This document shows positions 1-6,730 of a stretch of 64,000 nt of DNA, piece after piece. The stretch comes from Nostoc sp. S4 (GTDB lineage: Bacteria; Cyanobacteriota; Cyanobacteriia; Cyanobacteriales; Nostocaceae). Position 1 is the stretch's first letter; each line of letters begins with the position of its first letter. The DNA lies in NCBI GenBank assembly GCA_029379225.1, contig JAQYWR010000022.1, positions 55,808 through 119,807 of the forward strand, written 5' to 3'. The notes under the pieces were generated by a model. The model was not told where the DNA came from. It saw nothing but the letters and a program-made list of their open reading frames with translations, and did not search any database. The translations under genes were made by a program, and so were the position numbers.

Positions 1-63
1 CAAACAGTGCGATCGTCAAAATAGACAATCCAGAATTTAAAATCCCAAATCTAAAATTAGTTA

Positions 64-1170
64 TTACACCTCCCGCATTCCTAAACCAAGTACAATCGCC
101 AACCCAGAGCGTTGTACTTGTGGATATTTCTCGCTATCGACTTCCAAAGACAAAGCGCCAATCGGATCTATTTGGATAGTTGGCAAGCTTAATCGTTGCG
201 TAAAGAATTCATCAAGCTGTTGGAGTCCACCTCCAGGCCCAGCTAATAAAATCTGCGCTACCTCCAAATTTTCACTTTGATTGAGGTAAAAATCGATGGA
301 ACGGCGTAATTCATCTGTTAGTTCTCCCAATACTCTCAAGATGGCTGCCATCCCAGGATTGAGTTCCGTAACGCCTGTTTTGCCACCGTCTATAACAGTT
401 GGGGTAATGACCATCCCCTGTAACAGTTCCATATCTCGCGATGTGGGTAAGCTCATTGCCCTAGCGAGAGCAGTTTGCATTTGATAAGTGCCTATAGGTA
501 CCGTGCGGGAAAATTGTGGTACTCCGTTAACGATGATGGCAATTTCTGTGCTGTCAAACTCTATATCAACTAGTACTGCTGCTTCTTGCGGCCCAAATTG
601 TCGCAATTGTTCGCGAATAGTGCGAATCAGAGCAAAACTGTTAATTTCTAAAACATCAATTTGTAATCCTGCTTGTTCAAATGTACTTATATAGGTATCT
701 GTTACCTCCTTGCGGGTGGCAACTAAGAGTACCTGTACTTTTTCAATGCCATCTTCATCTACAAAGTACCCAAGTTTCTGATAATCTACATCAGCTTCTT
801 CACGAGGATAGGGTAAATACAAACCTGCTTCATGGTTTAGCACCATTTCTCGCAGTTCTTTGTCATCTAACTCTGCTGGCACCGGTATTAAACGGACGAT
901 AGAATCTCGCCCTGGGACACCAGTAGCAACACGAGAAGCTTTGATTTTGCTTTGGGCTAGCGCTTCTTGAATTAACTGCGCCATTGCTGGGGGGTCGGTG
1001 ATTTGACCATCGGTGACTACGCCTTCGGGAACTGCTACCGATGTCAAGTTTTCTAGTTTCAAGCCTTGACGCTGCTTGCGTAGCTGAACTACATTTACCC
1101 TTTCGGGAGCAAGTTCAATGCCGACCCCTTTATTTGATTTGCCAAACAGACTATTGAAGCTTTTCACCAC
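64..1170 (-). CDS. pilM: Type IV pilus assembly protein PilM
   Basis: PilM is an actin-like (FtsA fold) cytoplasmic protein. It binds the N-terminal tail of PilN and joins the inner-membrane PilN/PilO complex to the pilus motors; in cyanobacteria this machine serves motility and DNA uptake. The 368 residues show the actin-type nucleotide motifs: GVGIELAPERVNVVQL near residues 16-31, AVLVDIEFDSTEIAII near 198-213 and LLAGPGGGLQQLDEFF near 308-323. There is no signal peptide or membrane segment, as expected. The start is GTG at 1170 or the adjacent GTG at 1167; no clear ribosome site separates them. The usual partners pilN, pilO and pilQ would lie to the left, but the first 63 bases of the window are non-coding, so they are not seen. 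Family assignment is firm. Confidence 0.93.
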   Translation of the reverse strand: MVKSFNSLFGKSNKGVGIELAPERVNVVQLRKQRQGLKLENLTSVAVPEGVVTDGQITDPPAMAQLIQEALAQSKIKASRVATGVPGRDSIVRLIPVPAELDDKELREMVLNHEAGLYLPYPREEADVDYQKLGYFVDEDGIEKVQVLLVATRKEVTDTYISTFEQAGLQIDVLEINSFALIRTIREQLRQFGPQEAAVLVDIEFDSTEIAIIVNGVPQFSRTVPIGTYQMQTALARAMSLPTSRDMELLQGMVITPTVIDGGKTGVTELNPGMAAILRVLGELTDELRRSIDFYLNQSENLEVAQILLAGPGGGLQQLDEFFTQRLSLPTIQIDPIGALSLEVDSEKYPQVQRSGLAIVLGLGMREV

Positions 1171-1197
1171 AGTTGTGCCCGCTGGACTGGTAAATTG

Positions 1198-1281
1198 AAT
1201 TGGGGATTGGGGATTGGGTATTAGGTATTGGAAAATAGTATTTTTAATCTTATTTCCCTAATCCCCAGTCCCCATTCCCTA
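1198..1281. repeat. Inverted G-rich/C-rich tandem repeat
   Basis: Short degenerate units of the form GGGGATTG are repeated in tandem on the left, and their complement (CCCCAGTCCCCATT) lies on the right after an AT-rich spacer, so a transcript could fold into a long hairpin. The same kind of unit recurs at 29504-29580 between fabI and hisB. This matches the short tandem repeats dispersed between genes in Nostoc genomes. It fills most of the 203-bp gap between the divergent genes pilM and the solute-binding protein. Confidence 0.7.
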
Positions 1282-1373
1282 GTTATCTCTAATACTGGTA
1301 ATTGATTTAGCCTATAATCTCGTCAATTCTGCATAAGATTTTCAGCCCGATCAAGCGTAAAAATACTGGGAAA

Positions 1374-2672
1374 ATGATTCAATTACGAAAATTTAAACAA
1401 TTTATTGCTTTACTACTGCTTGGCCTGTTAACTAGTTGGATTGTAAGTTGCAGTACAAGTAATGTTGGTACGGATACAAAACAAGCTACTTCAAGAGGGA
1501 CAACAATTGAGTTTTGGACGATGCAACTCCAACCTCAATTTACTGACTACTTCAAAAGCCTGATTACGAATTTTGAATCGCAAAATTCTGGTATAAAGAT
1601 TAACTGGGTCGATGTTCCTTGGGCAGCAATGGAGAACAAAATATTAGCAGCTGTCTCAGGAAAAACGCCACCTGATGTTGTTAACCTCAATCCCGGTTTT
1701 GCTTCTCAACTTGCAGGACGAAATACCTGGTTGGATTTGGATACGAAAGTTCCAAATGATGTACGTTCCTCCTATCTACCGAATATTTGGAAAGCAAGCA
1801 CGCTTAATGGTAAGAGTTTTGGAATTCCTTGGTATCTCACCACGCGGTTAACCATTTATAACACCGATTTATTAAAACAAGCAGGTATCAATAAACCGCC
1901 TGCTACTTACGCAGAATTAGCACAAATAGCACAACAAATTAAAGATAAGACTGGAAAATATGCTTTTTTTGTGACATTTGTACCGCAAGATTCCGGGGAA
2001 GTACTAGAATCTTTTGTACAAATGGGAGTAACTTTAATAGATGCCCAAGGTAAAGCCGCGTTTAATTCGCCACAAGGGAAAGCAGCATTTCAGTATTGGG
2101 TAGACTTGTATAAAAAAGGCTTACTGCCTAAAGAGGCTTTGACTCAAGGACATCGCCACGCGATTGATTTGTACCAATCTGGAGAAACAGTGTTTCTAGC
2201 CTCTGGGCCAGAGTTTCTCAAAGCGATCGCTAATAATGCCCCAAAAATTGCTCAAGCTTCAGAAATAGCGCCCCAACTCACAGGCGACACAGGTAAGAAA
2301 AATGTTGCCGTGATGAACATAGTTATTCCCCGTGACAGCAAACAACCAGATGCCGCCGTGAAGTTTGGTTTATTTGTCACTAATGACGAAAATCAATTAG
2401 CCTTTGCAAAAGCTGCGAATGTATTACCTTCCACAGTCAAAGCATTGTCTGACAGCTACTTTAAAGATGTTCCAGCTAATGCTTCAACAATAGAAAAAGC
2501 TCGAGTTATCAGTGCTAAGGAATTACAACATGCAGAAATATTAACTCCCACTTTGAAGGATTTTAATCAACTGCAAAAAGCAGTTTACGAGAACTTGCAA
2601 GCAGCAATGTTAGGCGATAAAACAGTAGATAAAGCTGTAGAAGATGCTGCACAACAGTGGAATCAAAGGTAA
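1374..2672 (+). CDS. ABC transporter sugar-binding lipoprotein
   Basis: This looks like a family 1 extracellular solute-binding protein of a carbohydrate ABC importer (432 aa, normal for the family). The N-terminus has a charged region, a hydrophobic stretch and a lipobox ending in the Cys of IVSC at about residue 26, so the mature protein should be lipid-anchored in the periplasm. Typical family sequence follows: TIEFWTMQLQPQF near residues 44-56, and an AVSGKTPPDVVNLNPGF stretch near 93-110. No permease or ATPase gene is adjacent, so it may work with a transporter encoded elsewhere. The exact sugar cannot be told from sequence. The start is ATG with no strong ribosome site. Confidence 0.88.
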   Translation: MIQLRKFKQFIALLLLGLLTSWIVSCSTSNVGTDTKQATSRGTTIEFWTMQLQPQFTDYFKSLITNFESQNSGIKINWVDVPWAAMENKILAAVSGKTPPDVVNLNPGFASQLAGRNTWLDLDTKVPNDVRSSYLPNIWKASTLNGKSFGIPWYLTTRLTIYNTDLLKQAGINKPPATYAELAQIAQQIKDKTGKYAFFVTFVPQDSGEVLESFVQMGVTLIDAQGKAAFNSPQGKAAFQYWVDLYKKGLLPKEALTQGHRHAIDLYQSGETVFLASGPEFLKAIANNAPKIAQASEIAPQLTGDTGKKNVAVMNIVIPRDSKQPDAAVKFGLFVTNDENQLAFAKAANVLPSTVKALSDSYFKDVPANASTIEKARVISAKELQHAEILTPTLKDFNQLQKAVYENLQAAMLGDKTVDKAVEDAAQQWNQR

Positions 2673-2708
2673 ATTTTTAGTTCGTAATTCGTAATTTGTA
2701 ATTAGGAT

Positions 2709-4001
2709 TTACGAATTATATTTAGTGGTTGCTAAAAAATTACCTACTAAGTAAAGCGAACCACATACAACGATTAAATCGTCTGTGGTGGTGGTTGATG
2801 TTACGGCTTTTAGTGCTGTGAATAAATCTGGATACTTTTGGCGATCGCTTAATTCTGGACAGGCAGTATCAGCCAAATTGGCTAATTCGTCTAGGTCAGC
2901 AGAAGTTCGGCCAGGCCAAGATTCTACTGGTATTGGTACTAAATAAAGGCCATCGCCCGATCGCAGTAAAGCTGTAAAAATATCAGCACAATCTTTATCA
3001 GCAAACATTCCCATTATCCAATTTACAGGCTTGTGTTTGACTGCATTTAAGCTATCGACATACTGACGGAGAACTTGAGCTGCGGCGGGATTGTGAGCGC
3101 CATCAAGTAATAATTGATGATTTTTCCAACTAGTCCATTGCATCCGCCCCGGCCATTGAGTTTTCGCCATCCCGTTAATGATGGCTGCTTCAGAAATCTG
3201 CCAACCTTGTTTTTGAAGAATTTCCAAAGCAGCTAAAGCCAAAGCTGAATTAGTTAACTGAATTTGTCCGGCTAATGCCAATGGATATTTAATTAATTTT
3301 GAATTTTGTATTGATAAATATTCCGCTGATTCTGTGGAGATTTGACGGGCGGGTTGAGGCGTAAAAATTGGGCATTCTAATTTTAAAGCACGCGATCGCA
3401 CCACATCTTCGGCATCTGGTGGCAATGACCCAACCACAACAGGACATCCAGGTTTGAGAATACCCGCTTTTTCTCTAGCAATATCAGAAATCGTGGGACC
3501 AAGTTGTTGCCAGTGTTCTCGGCTAATGGAAGTGATAATTGTCACTAAAGGTTCTAAACAAACATTGGTAGCATCCAAGCGCCCTCCTAATCCGACTTCT
3601 ACAACTGCGACATCAACTTTAGCTTGGGCAAAATACAACCAAGCTGCTGCGGTAATTACTTCAAATTGAGTTGATGATTGCTCGTTCGCAGGAATCGCGG
3701 CTTGGACTGTTTGGAATAATTGTTTTAGTTCTTCAGATGAAATTGGCTGTTCATTGAGACAAATACGTTCCGTCCAATCGACTAAATGAGGGGAAGTGTA
3801 GCGTCCTGTACGATAACCGGCCTCCGTGAGTACCGAGGAAAGATAAGCACAAACCGAACCTTTACCATTGGTGCCAGCAACGTGAATTACCGGAACTTGG
3901 TGATGGGGATTGCCAAGATTTGCCAAAAGATTGACAATGCGATCGAGTCCTAAATGGACACCAAAGCGTTGCAGGGGTTGAATTACAGAATCGATATCCA
4001 C
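2709..4001 (-). CDS. folC: Folylpolyglutamate / dihydrofolate synthase FolC
   Basis: FolC adds glutamate to dihydropteroate and to reduced folates in an ATP-dependent reaction of the Mur-ligase superfamily, in the cytoplasm. The 430-aa protein begins with a family-typical N-terminus and carries the P-loop VAGTNGKGSVCAYL near residues 41-54, the segment TSPHLVDWTERI that follows it in FolC proteins, and the C-terminal ligase motif LLDGAHNPAAAQ near 294-305. The start is GTG at 4001; an in-frame stop lies three codons upstream, so no earlier start is possible. The gene reads alone; psbY follows upstream on the same strand after its own terminator. Whether the enzyme is bifunctional or only a folylpolyglutamate synthase is not decided here. 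Confidence 0.95.
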   Translation of the reverse strand: MDIDSVIQPLQRFGVHLGLDRIVNLLANLGNPHHQVPVIHVAGTNGKGSVCAYLSSVLTEAGYRTGRYTSPHLVDWTERICLNEQPISSEELKQLFQTVQAAIPANEQSSTQFEVITAAAWLYFAQAKVDVAVVEVGLGGRLDATNVCLEPLVTIITSISREHWQQLGPTISDIAREKAGILKPGCPVVVGSLPPDAEDVVRSRALKLECPIFTPQPARQISTESAEYLSIQNSKLIKYPLALAGQIQLTNSALALAALEILQKQGWQISEAAIINGMAKTQWPGRMQWTSWKNHQLLLDGAHNPAAAQVLRQYVDSLNAVKHKPVNWIMGMFADKDCADIFTALLRSGDGLYLVPIPVESWPGRTSADLDELANLADTACPELSDRQKYPDLFTALKAVTSTTTTDDLIVVCGSLYLVGNFLATTKYNS

Positions 4002-4095
4002 AGAAGGTTAAATGAGGAAATAGGGAGATGGAAAGCAAAGGGGCAGCGAAGCAGAATAACTCTAAACTTGGCACTGCCCAATGCTCGCTATGAAT

Positions 4096-4131
4096 AAAAC
4101 CGACTGTCCTAGTAAAGAGAAACAGTCGGTT
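4096..4131 (-). terminator. Terminator downstream of psbY
   Basis: On the minus strand the sequence forms a 10-bp stem (AACCGACTGT with ACAGTCGGTT), a 16-nt loop, then TTATT. It lies about 25 bases past the psbY stop codon and fits a Rho-independent terminator for that short transcript. Confidence 0.75.
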
Positions 4132-4156
4132 GGAAAGTAATGATATTAAGCCTAAT

Positions 4157-4282
4157 TTAGGCTTCCCTATCTAAAAAGCCTTGAATTTGTCTTAAAGCCA
4201 CAGCACCAATATTAAATACTGCCCAGCCAGCAGCAATAGCAATTGGTGCTAAAACGATGGCTAAACGGAAATCGATATCCAT
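4157..4282 (-). CDS. psbY: Photosystem II protein PsbY
   Basis: This small gene encodes a 41-residue, single-span thylakoid membrane protein. The sequence starts [15 protein letters not shown], continues through a small hydrophobic helix ([15 protein letters not shown]) and ends in a basic/acidic tail ([11 protein letters not shown]). This is the PsbY pattern: a peripheral low-molecular-weight subunit of photosystem II close to cytochrome b559. An AGAGGGG-like purine run lies upstream of the ATG as a ribosome site. The stop codon sits inside a small palindrome (AAGCCTAAATTAGGCTT), and a strong terminator follows at 4096-4131, so the gene is probably transcribed alone. It is only 42 codons long, short enough to be missed by a gene caller with a length cut-off. 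Confidence 0.9.
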   Translation of the reverse strand: MDIDFRLAIVLAPIAIAAGWAVFNIGAVALRQIQGFLDREA

Positions 4283-4504
4283 ATCTAGAACCCCTCTTTT
4301 TAAGTAGAAATTAAAGTTTTGTCAACTTCTCTCATTTTTATTTTTAGCTGAAGTGGGCAATTTTTCCCAATTGATATGTAAAGAATGTTTAAATTATTGG
4401 GCATTGGGAGTGCTAACAGTACCGAGTGCTGAGTTAGCAGTTAGGAGTTATTCTGCTCCCCTACCCCTATGCCCCTTTGCTCCCTATTCCCCCATCTCCC
4501 ACTT

Positions 4505-5032
4505 CTAAGCCTTGCCAAAGCCAATATCAGTACCTTTACCTGCATGAACTAAAGCTAACTTTTCGTAACGCTTAGCGTGTTCCATAAGTTCAGCGGCTTC
4601 AACTTCTGTTACTTGGCGTTGTACTTTGCCAGGAATACCGACAACTAAGGATAAAGGGGGTACATTTTTAGTTACCACTGCACCTGCGCCAATAATGCTA
4701 CCAGTACCCACTCGTACACCGTCTAAAATCACTGCACCAATGCCGATTAAACTTCCACGCTCAATGTAAGCCGAATGTACCACAGCACGATGCCCTATCG
4801 TCACATGATCTTCTATGATTGTGGGAAAACCAGGATTGCAATGTAAAATTGCCCCATCCTGAATATTCGTGCATTCGCCAATTTCAATGCGTTCAACATC
4901 TCCCCTAACAACTGCTCCATACCAAATGCTCACTTTGGGTGCTATGTTTACCGAACCGATAACTACAGCATTGGCTGCAATGAAGGCAGCTTGAGAAAAA
5001 TCGACAGATGTCCAGTAAGAAGCGGTAGACAC
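4505..5032 (-). CDS. Gamma-carbonic-anhydrase-like hexapeptide protein
   Basis: This 175-aa protein has the left-handed beta-helix hexapeptide repeats of the gamma-carbonic anhydrase/YrdA/PaaY group. The strands run from about residue 15 to 135, with the conserved VVRGDVERIEIG segment near 42-53, TNIQDGAILH near 56-65, and IGHRAVVHSA near 80-89; these histidines are the zinc ligands in the family. A C-terminal helix (AAELMEHAKRYEKLAL) follows, as usual. It lacks the Rubisco-small-subunit-like domains of CcmM, so it is a standalone member. Members of this group form trimers and bind zinc; whether this one hydrates CO2 or has another role is not decided by sequence. It starts at ATG 5032; nothing in the context narrows the function. 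Confidence 0.88.
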   Translation of the reverse strand: MSTASYWTSVDFSQAAFIAANAVVIGSVNIAPKVSIWYGAVVRGDVERIEIGECTNIQDGAILHCNPGFPTIIEDHVTIGHRAVVHSAYIERGSLIGIGAVILDGVRVGTGSIIGAGAVVTKNVPPLSLVVGIPGKVQRQVTEVEAAELMEHAKRYEKLALVHAGKGTDIGFGKA

Positions 5033-5333
5033 GATAGAATATTAGTATGGTACCCAGGAACACTGGAGAAACTCCAACCTTTGAGGCTGGTTGCACAACC
5101 AGGATATCACAGCGTCAAGCCTCTAGATTCACGAGTACTGAGTTGCTTAACGAAGTACTGATGAGTGTTGAGTTCAAGGAGAATTCTTCATGTAAAACTT
5201 AAAACTCACGACCGAGGATTTATTTGTTGAGCTTGCAGTGAGTAAATATCCCAGAGTGGCGGAGCCGAAGTGTATAACCCAACCTACTAGTGTTTAGTGC
5301 TGGTAAAGACAAAATTATGTTTGTACGCACTTC
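5033..5333. other. Intergenic, 301 bp, no gene seen
   Basis: This gap lies between divergently transcribed genes and should hold promoters for both. It has short repeat-like words (GAGTACTGAGTT and GAAGTACTGATGAGTGTTGAG) of the dispersed Nostoc type. I see no coding stretch or RNA gene. Confidence 0.5.
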
Positions 5334-5846
5334 ATGATGAATCCAGGCTTGCAGTACCCAATATTTGGCCCTGAAATACAGTGTCCCCACTGTCGCCAGA
5401 CTATTCCGGCGTTGACACTAACAGATACCTATTTATGTCCGCGTCATGGCGCTTTTGAAGCTAACCCGAAAAATGGAGAGTTAATTCATTTACAATCAGG
5501 GCGTCATTGGCGGCGGTGGAATAATGAATGGTATAGACAGCATACTCATCCTGATGGTATCCGGTTTGAAATTCATGAAGCATTAGACAAGCTGTATACC
5601 CAAGGCTATCGAGCAACACGAGTAATTATTGCTCGACGCTATCAGGAATTGATGAGTGGCTACTTGGAACGCAGTACACCTTGGCGTTCTGGACAGCCAG
5701 AAGCAACATCTGCACGATTGTACGGTTTACCTGTAGAGTTTAGTCCCGATCCTCCAGAAGATCCCTGCTGGGAAGTAATTAATTTTGACTTGGAAAAAGA
5801 ACCTGGTGTCCCTGTGCGCTACCCTTATTTCAGGTTATTTGAGTAA
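5334..5846 (+). CDS. Conserved cyanobacterial protein, possible zinc ribbon (TIGR02652-like)
   Basis: This is a 170-aa soluble protein of unknown function. It has a CPHC pair near residues 17-20 and a second cysteine/histidine group (LCPRHG) near 34-39, which could bind one zinc ion as a short ribbon. A tryptophan-rich segment (SGRHWRRWNNEWYRQH) follows, then a C-terminal part rich in Pro and acidic residues. The protein resembles a family found across cyanobacteria that I recall as TIGR02652; that assignment is from memory and not checked. Two ATG codons are adjacent at the start. It is flanked by unrelated genes and probably makes its own transcript. Confidence 0.75.
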   Translation: MMNPGLQYPIFGPEIQCPHCRQTIPALTLTDTYLCPRHGAFEANPKNGELIHLQSGRHWRRWNNEWYRQHTHPDGIRFEIHEALDKLYTQGYRATRVIIARRYQELMSGYLERSTPWRSGQPEATSARLYGLPVEFSPDPPEDPCWEVINFDLEKEPGVPVRYPYFRLFE

Positions 5847-6024
5847 TGGTCATTGGTCATTTGTCACTTGTACGAGCCAATGCGAGTGCGTCTGGTAGAA
5901 AAGCCGAAGTATTAGTCATTAGTGAATAACGAAAGACGAAGTATAAAGTTATGACCAACCAAATCTCCGATCCTAACTTTACAGCAAAGGACAACTGACA
6001 AATGACCAAGGACTAAAAACAAAT

Positions 6025-6453
6025 ATGCACCACGCTTCTATTCGGACAGCAAATATTCATCGAGCGATCGCTTTCTACGAACATTTAGGATTTACAATTT
6101 CAGAACGCTTTACTACAGGCTACACCCTAGCTTGCTGGATGGAAGGATTAGGTGGCAGAATCGAACTAATCCAAATTCCCGAACCAAAACCAGCCCCAGA
6201 TGCATTTGCTGATGAACATTATGTGGGATATTATCATCTCTCATTCGATTTAACTGAGATTGCGGCAGATTTACCTAGCTGGTTGACAAGTTTACAAGAA
6301 CGTGTATTACAAACAGAAGAATTACAACCGTTAAAGGTATTATTAGAACCAACACAACAGCAAATAGGCGATCGCATTTACGAAGTTGTTTTTATCGCCG
6401 ATACTGACAGCTTACCTCTGGAATTTATTCGTGTTTTAGCAAAACTGCCATAA
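6025..6453 (+). CDS. VOC-superfamily (glyoxalase-like) protein
   Basis: This 142-aa protein shows the beta-alpha-beta-beta-beta layout of the vicinal oxygen chelate superfamily. A metal-ligand-like His near the N-terminus (MHHASIRTANI) is followed by an AIAFYEHLGFTISERF segment, then the ELIQIP strand near 45-50, a central HLSFDL strand near 73-78, and a final strand (EVVFIADTDSLPLEFI) with the usual C-terminal Glu ligand. Such proteins act as lyases, dioxygenases, isomerases or resistance proteins; the substrate here is unknown. The upstream 170 bp consists of dispersed-repeat words. Confidence 0.8.
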   Translation: MHHASIRTANIHRAIAFYEHLGFTISERFTTGYTLACWMEGLGGRIELIQIPEPKPAPDAFADEHYVGYYHLSFDLTEIAADLPSWLTSLQERVLQTEELQPLKVLLEPTQQQIGDRIYEVVFIADTDSLPLEFIRVLAKLP

Positions 6454-6730
6454 TTTAACTTTTTAATGAATTTTATTGCTAATATATTGTTTTTCTGGAA
6501 TATTACCAAACTATAGTAATCTACTTTGATTTTTGAACCCTTACAGCACAGGTAGGGAATAGAGATTATAAATTAGCCTTTTCGAGGTGAGGGCGAGTTG
6601 TTTTAAAAATTAAATTGACACCAATGAATATTGCTGTGCCCCTACGCAAGATTGTGATTGAAATAATTGAAAATAGTTTTAATTTACATATAAATAAAAA
6701 TACAAGTTTTGCTTGCTAACAAAAATAATA